From an uncultured Eubacteriales bacterium (GTDB lineage: Bacteria > Bacillota > Clostridia > Oscillospirales > CAG-272), in contig URDS01000086.1 in assembly GCA_900546635.1 (NCBI GenBank), positions 1 to 7,412 of the forward strand: a stretch of DNA of 7,412 nt. Reading direction: 5' to 3'. This document shows, in pieces, positions 3,793 to 7,412 of the stretch. Made by a program: the position numbers and the translations under genes. The number at the start of each line of letters is the position of its first letter. Position 1 is the first letter of the stretch. The notes under the pieces are model-generated. The model ran no database searches, was not told the origin of the DNA, and worked only from the letters and a program-made list of their open reading frames with translations.

Positions 3793-6700
3793 ATGAGAAA
3801 TTTGAACAAATTTCTTGCTCTCGTGATGGCTGTGCTGATGCTGTTCGGCATGGCGGTGATTCCGATGAGCGCGGTAAATGAAGATGACGCCGATTCAATT
3901 TATTATGAAGCGGCGCAGCAGCTTGCGGCGCTCACGATCATGAAGGGCGATGAGAACGGCGACCTGAATCTGGCAAACGGCGTGACCCGGTATCAGGCGG
4001 CGCTGTTTTTTGTACAGGCGCTGACCGGAAAAACCGACGTCAAGGTCTGGAACGCGGAGAAAAAGAGCACCATTTTCGCCGATGTTCCGGAATACGGCAC
4101 GGCGATCGACTATGCGTACAGCATGAAACTGATCCTCGGCCGCGGCGACGGCAGCTACGGCTACCATGACCCGATCACCTATCAGGATATGCTGGTCATG
4201 GCCGTGCGCGCGCTCGGCTATGAGGAGTCCGGCATGGCATATCCAAACGGTTATGTCCTCAGAGCGCAGACCCTCGGACTGACCGACAACATCGAGACCG
4301 TCAACTTCAAGGGCGAATTGACGCGCGGCGAGACGGCGCAGATCATCTGGGATATGCTCAATACCCAGATTGCGTTTATTGATCCGATGACCAATGCCGT
4401 TATCCTTCCGGGTCAGGAGGATTTTTCTCCCTACGGTATGCTGGTAGGCCCCGGCAAAATCGAGCGCACGACGCTGCTTGAAAAGGCGGGCTATGCCAAC
4501 GGCAAGCTTGAGGCGACGATTCTTTCCTTTAATGAAGCGTACGACGAGGACGATGTGGATACGGTGGAAATTGAGTACACCTATCTGAAAGACGATTCCA
4601 CGTATACCGATTCGGTTGAGGTTGTGGCGGCTGATCTCGGCATCACTGCGGACACGCCGAAAATCGAGTATCTCGGCCTGCCGCTGACGCTTTATGTCAA
4701 CTGCGCGGCGGAGGATTTTGCTTCCGAGTACAGCATTGACGAGGATGAGCGCGAAGCGTCGGTGGTCTTTACAAACCGCGAGGCGCTGAGCACTGTAGAG
4801 AATCTGGGCGACGCGGGCAATATCCGCTATATCGACGACAAAAACGGCTCGATTCAGCTTGGCGGCACGAAGTATTCGCTGGATAAATACGATCTTTGCG
4901 TCTACACGCTCGACGAGGACGGCTGGGTTGAAAGCGCAGAGGCGCAGAGCGATTTTCTTGACAACTTCCTGTATAAGACCAAGGGCGGCTATGAGGACGC
5001 ACTGAATTCCTACGGCGCCGTGCGGTACATCGTTCGCAACGGCGAGAAAGACGAGAATAAGACGCTGCATATCTACTATACGCCGTACGAGTTCGGCCAG
5101 TACTTTGTGCGCGAACTGCGCGACAGCGGGACAAGAAAGGATACCGACTTTGTGACCATCGGTACCTACAGCGACACGGCAAAGACCAATCAGGACGATG
5201 TTTCCAGCCACTTTGTGGAAAAACTGCTCGGAACAAACGTGGACGTGACCGCTTCCACTACGTCGGTTTCGACCCGAAACGGTGAAAAGGCAAAGACGGT
5301 TGAACTCGCGGGCAAGAGCATACGCAATGGCAACTTCATGTTCTATTTCTATAACAGCGTGGATAACATCCTGAATGTTGTGGAAAACTGCGGCAGCTTT
5401 AAGACCGGCCGCCTGACCGGTACGAGCGCAAGCAACCAGACCCTGAAGATCGACGGCACAAACAAGTCGGTCGGCTTTAAGGGCGCGTATATCAGCGATA
5501 TGCCGGGCTATGACCATGCGCTGGTCGGCGACATTATTGAACTGCTGGAGTCCGGTAAGGACAATGTGAAATATATTGAGGTAGACGGCCGCGTCGTTTA
5601 CTATGAGGCGTACTCGACGGCAAAGGTAGTCTCGAAATTTGACTATGCGATTATTTCGATTGACGAGGAACCGCTTGCGGGACTGCTCGGTCTTTCCAAG
5701 AAGAACTTCCGAAACGCTCTTACTTCCGACGGCCTGTATCTTGACGATGACGGAATCGCCATCGCGGTGATGGACACCGAGACCGGCAAGTGGAAGCTTG
5801 CGCACCTGCGCTATATGGAGGCGGGCGCGTATGACGAGGACGACGATTCGTTTGATGTCAGAGGCGATATGCCCGTTCTGGCCGAGTACGCGGACACGTT
5901 GGGTTCGTTCGCGAAGAGAGACGATTATGATACGCTCTATGACGCGCTCACGTCCGGTTCGATATTCGTTGTACGCAGTCAGAAAAACGGCGTCTATAAT
6001 CTCGCTGAGTGGAAGCCGGCCGACGACCTTTTGACCTACGGTAAGGGCAGAGACGGTATCGTATTCTCCACCGCGGCGAATAAGACCAATCTGATCACCG
6101 CGGACAGCGATAAGGCCGCCGCGCGCGTAACGCTGAACAGCGATACGGTGATTGTGGTTGTGTCCGGATCCCGCGTCGGCGTGCGTATCGGCAAGCAGAA
6201 TACGAGCGCCAGCGTTGAGTATGCCGGCAAGTTCCTCTCCGCAAATTCGGATCTGATCGTGTTTGTAACCGACAGCGCGACGGCGTTCAATCCGGAGACT
6301 TGGGGACAGGCGACCGGAACGGACGAAGACAAATCCTGGTATATGGCGACGGCTGATACGGATGTTGATCTCGAAAGATTGAGCAGCAGTTCCCACAGGG
6401 TTACCGTCACCAACGTACTCAATCTGCGCACCATGAAGATCGAAAAGAGCCTGATCTATACGGTGGAGTCTTCCAAGGACGCGCCGACCTCTCTTGACGT
6501 GGGCGACGTGATTTATATGAACTCGACGGGTGACGGCGAGCTTTACGACGACGGCTTGCAGGAGGCGTTTATCGAGGCGGTCAAGGCCAACGGCGCCGAG
6601 GACAGCAAGACCTATACCGAGATTGATGTCAGCAAGGTTGAATTTGAAGATGAATACACAATTCGCATAGATGAATTGGATCTGGACGGCATTGCGGCGG

Positions 6701-7068
6701 TTACCGAAATCAACGCGACGGTTCTGACGCTGGATCTGACCGGATTTGACTGGGATATCTACGATTACGACAATATGGCGCTGGATATTCCGTTTGACGA
6801 AGAGGACGATCTCGGATACGAACATGCGTTCGGCGACAAGTATGCGTATACGGTTGAGGGCGATATGGTCGAAGAGATTTCGAGCCCGTCCGGCGGCGTT
6901 CTGGATCAGCTTGTGATCGTATCCGACGGCGAGACGATTCTGGTTCCGGAATATGACGTGGATGACTTTAAGGGCGCGGAGAAGGCGACGGTGGAAATCA
7001 CCATGCTGGCGAATGTCAGCGACGGTGTCGTCACGCTGTATGTTCTGAAAGTGCTTCTGCCCCTTTAA
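3793..7068 (+). CDS. Secreted SLH-domain surface protein, 1091 residues, function unknown
   Basis: A predicted exported cell-wall-associated protein. Residues 1-27 form a signal peptide: basic start MRNLNK, hydrophobic core to about 25, likely cleavage after MSA. Three degenerate S-layer homology repeats follow at about 36-79 (with VTRYQAA), 95-143 (FADV...AIDYAYSMKLILGRGDG...ITYQDM) and 150-190 (LTRGETAQIIWDML). SLH repeats bind secondary cell wall polymers, so this end should anchor the protein outside the cell. The DENGDLN stretch (53-59) has the D-x-N-x-D-x-N spacing of calcium-binding loops. The remaining 900 residues are acidic and beta-rich in character, with Asp/Glu clusters such as DEDDDSFD and FDEEDDLGYEH; I recognise no enzymatic domain. 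ATG 3793 is preferred to TTG 3688, which would bury the signal peptide behind 35 residues. Terminators on both sides suggest a single-gene unit. A structural surface-layer role is possible but unproven. Confidence 0.88.
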   Translation: MRNLNKFLALVMAVLMLFGMAVIPMSAVNEDDADSIYYEAAQQLAALTIMKGDENGDLNLANGVTRYQAALFFVQALTGKTDVKVWNAEKKSTIFADVPEYGTAIDYAYSMKLILGRGDGSYGYHDPITYQDMLVMAVRALGYEESGMAYPNGYVLRAQTLGLTDNIETVNFKGELTRGETAQIIWDMLNTQIAFIDPMTNAVILPGQEDFSPYGMLVGPGKIERTTLLEKAGYANGKLEATILSFNEAYDEDDVDTVEIEYTYLKDDSTYTDSVEVVAADLGITADTPKIEYLGLPLTLYVNCAAEDFASEYSIDEDEREASVVFTNREALSTVENLGDAGNIRYIDDKNGSIQLGGTKYSLDKYDLCVYTLDEDGWVESAEAQSDFLDNFLYKTKGGYEDALNSYGAVRYIVRNGEKDENKTLHIYYTPYEFGQYFVRELRDSGTRKDTDFVTIGTYSDTAKTNQDDVSSHFVEKLLGTNVDVTASTTSVSTRNGEKAKTVELAGKSIRNGNFMFYFYNSVDNILNVVENCGSFKTGRLTGTSASNQTLKIDGTNKSVGFKGAYISDMPGYDHALVGDIIELLESGKDNVKYIEVDGRVVYYEAYSTAKVVSKFDYAIISIDEEPLAGLLGLSKKNFRNALTSDGLYLDDDGIAIAVMDTETGKWKLAHLRYMEAGAYDEDDDSFDVRGDMPVLAEYADTLGSFAKRDDYDTLYDALTSGSIFVVRSQKNGVYNLAEWKPADDLLTYGKGRDGIVFSTAANKTNLITADSDKAAARVTLNSDTVIVVVSGSRVGVRIGKQNTSASVEYAGKFLSANSDLIVFVTDSATAFNPETWGQATGTDEDKSWYMATADTDVDLERLSSSSHRVTVTNVLNLRTMKIEKSLIYTVESSKDAPTSLDVGDVIYMNSTGDGELYDDGLQEAFIEAVKANGAEDSKTYTEIDVSKVEFEDEYTIRIDELDLDGIAAVTEINATVLTLDLTGFDWDIYDYDNMALDIPFDEEDDLGYEHAFGDKYAYTVEGDMVEEISSPSGGVLDQLVIVSDGETILVPEYDVDDFKGAEKATVEITMLANVSDGVVTLYVLKVLLPL

Positions 7069-7101
7069 TTGCGTGTTTTCGCAGAATTGAATAACCACAC
7101 A

Positions 7102-7136
7102 GGGGATGGATTCCGAAAGGGATTCATCCTCTTTTT
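7102..7136 (+). terminator. Terminator of the SLH-protein gene
   Basis: A 13-bp stem, GGGGATGGATTCC (7102-7114) with GGGATTCATCCTC (7119-7131), containing three G-T wobble pairs. It closes a GAAA loop and is followed by five T residues. It starts 33 bases after the stop codon, a standard position for an intrinsic terminator. Confidence 0.88.
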
Positions 7137-7137
7137 C

Positions 7138-7186
7138 CGCCGCAAAACCAAGGTTTTGCGACGATGAAGCGCGTATAGGCGTGAGG
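7138..7186 (-). repeat. Intergenic repeat module A, copy A4
   Basis: The plus strand shows GCAAAACCAAGGTTTTGC near the start, with the extended 12-bp stem. Over 49 bases it matches the inverted A2 copy with four differences. It begins one base after the T-run of the SLH-gene terminator. Confidence 0.87.
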
Positions 7187-7215
7187 AGGGGCATGAGGAT
7201 AGGCGTGAGGGGGCA

Positions 7216-7230
7216 CCGTGCGCAGCACGG
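7216..7230. repeat. Short hairpin CCGTGC-GCA-GCACGG
   Basis: A perfect 6-bp stem with a three-base loop, between module A4 and the tandem C array. No T-run follows, so it is not called a terminator. Confidence 0.6.
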
Positions 7231-7233
7231 GGG

Positions 7234-7412
7234 AGCCCTGACGCCACAGAGATACCAGGCGTCAGCCTGGGGGGAGTCCTGATGCCAAAAAAGAGGGGCC
7301 CGGCATCAGCCTGGGGGAGTCCTGATGCCAAAAAAGAGGGGCCCGGCGTCAGCCGGAGGAGTCCTGATGCCAAAAAAGAGGGGCCCGGCGTCAGCCGGAG
7401 GAGTCCTGACGC
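7234..7412 (+). repeat. Tandem array of module C, about four units of 41-43 bp
   Basis: Units begin at 7234, 7275, 7318, 7360 and 7402 (AGTCCTGATGCC or close variants), giving spacings of 41, 43, 42 and 42 bp. The first unit is most diverged; the array runs off the right edge, so its full length is unknown. Each unit contains TGATGCC paired at a distance with GGCATCA or GGCGTCA, so each can fold. A diverged single unit is present at 135-180. Spacings that are not multiples of three argue against a coding role, and the minus-strand open frame across it lacks a ribosome binding site. Confidence 0.92.

Noticed and set aside
3895..7194. A 1099-codon open frame antisense to the SLH-protein gene
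   Set aside because: It uses the same triplets as the sense gene read backwards. It stays open because the sense gene avoids TTA, CTA and TCA codons. It has no signal peptide, domain or ribosome binding site, while the sense frame has all three.
7065..7373. 102-codon minus-strand frame with a 14-residue periodicity
   Set aside because: The period comes from the 42-bp array; one unit is 43 bp, so the repeat register shifts. The frame also runs through module A4 and the SLH-gene terminator. No start signal is visible.
7234..7412. CRISPR array
   Set aside because: The whole 41-43 bp unit is repeated with little variation, so there are no unique spacers between constant repeats. No cas gene is in the window.

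Overview
This window reads as a chromosomal segment of a moderately GC-rich member of the Firmicutes, probably Clostridia close to Oscillospiraceae/Ruminococcaceae. The assignment is an inference. It rests on a FeoA, short FeoB and FeoB-associated Cys-rich protein set, a short DtxR-type regulator, strong AGGAGG-type ribosome binding sites with TTG starts, and a large SLH-domain surface protein. No phage, plasmid, CRISPR, rRNA or tRNA feature is visible.

Layout. Positions 1-233 are non-coding and hold a mosaic of intergenic repeat modules (called A, B and C here). From 234 to 2920 lies a ferrous iron uptake cluster on the minus strand. In transcription order it is: a near-consensus promoter (TTGACA, 17 bp, TATACT), two 16-bp inverted-repeat operators, feoA, a hairpin terminator, a third operator, feoB (TTG start), a 54-residue Cys-rich membrane protein, and a 17-bp-stem terminator. 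Diverging from it, at 3031-3396 on the plus strand, is a DtxR-family metal-dependent regulator. Its metal ligands (Met9, Cys100, Glu103, His104) match the iron-responsive DtxR/IdeR type rather than the manganese-responsive MntR type. Positions 3397-3792 hold repeat modules A and B, a terminator-like hairpin and a candidate promoter. From 3793 to 7068 is a 1091-residue secreted, acidic protein with three N-terminal SLH repeats, followed by a terminator, another A module and a tandem array of C modules that runs off the right edge.

How it works together. The likely circuit is that, when iron is plentiful, the regulator binds its metal and occupies the GTTAGC-N4-GCTAAC boxes, shutting off feoA and separately controlling feoB. 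When iron is scarce, FeoB imports Fe(II) through the membrane, with FeoA and the Cys-rich protein as accessory parts. The surface-layer protein appears to be an independent unit.

The least explained content is the repeat family. Four A modules, two B modules and an amplified C module all lie between genes. Every A copy has the same orientation relative to the gene upstream of it, and two copies begin within 1-4 bases of a terminator T-run. One A copy keeps its hairpin through a paired base change.
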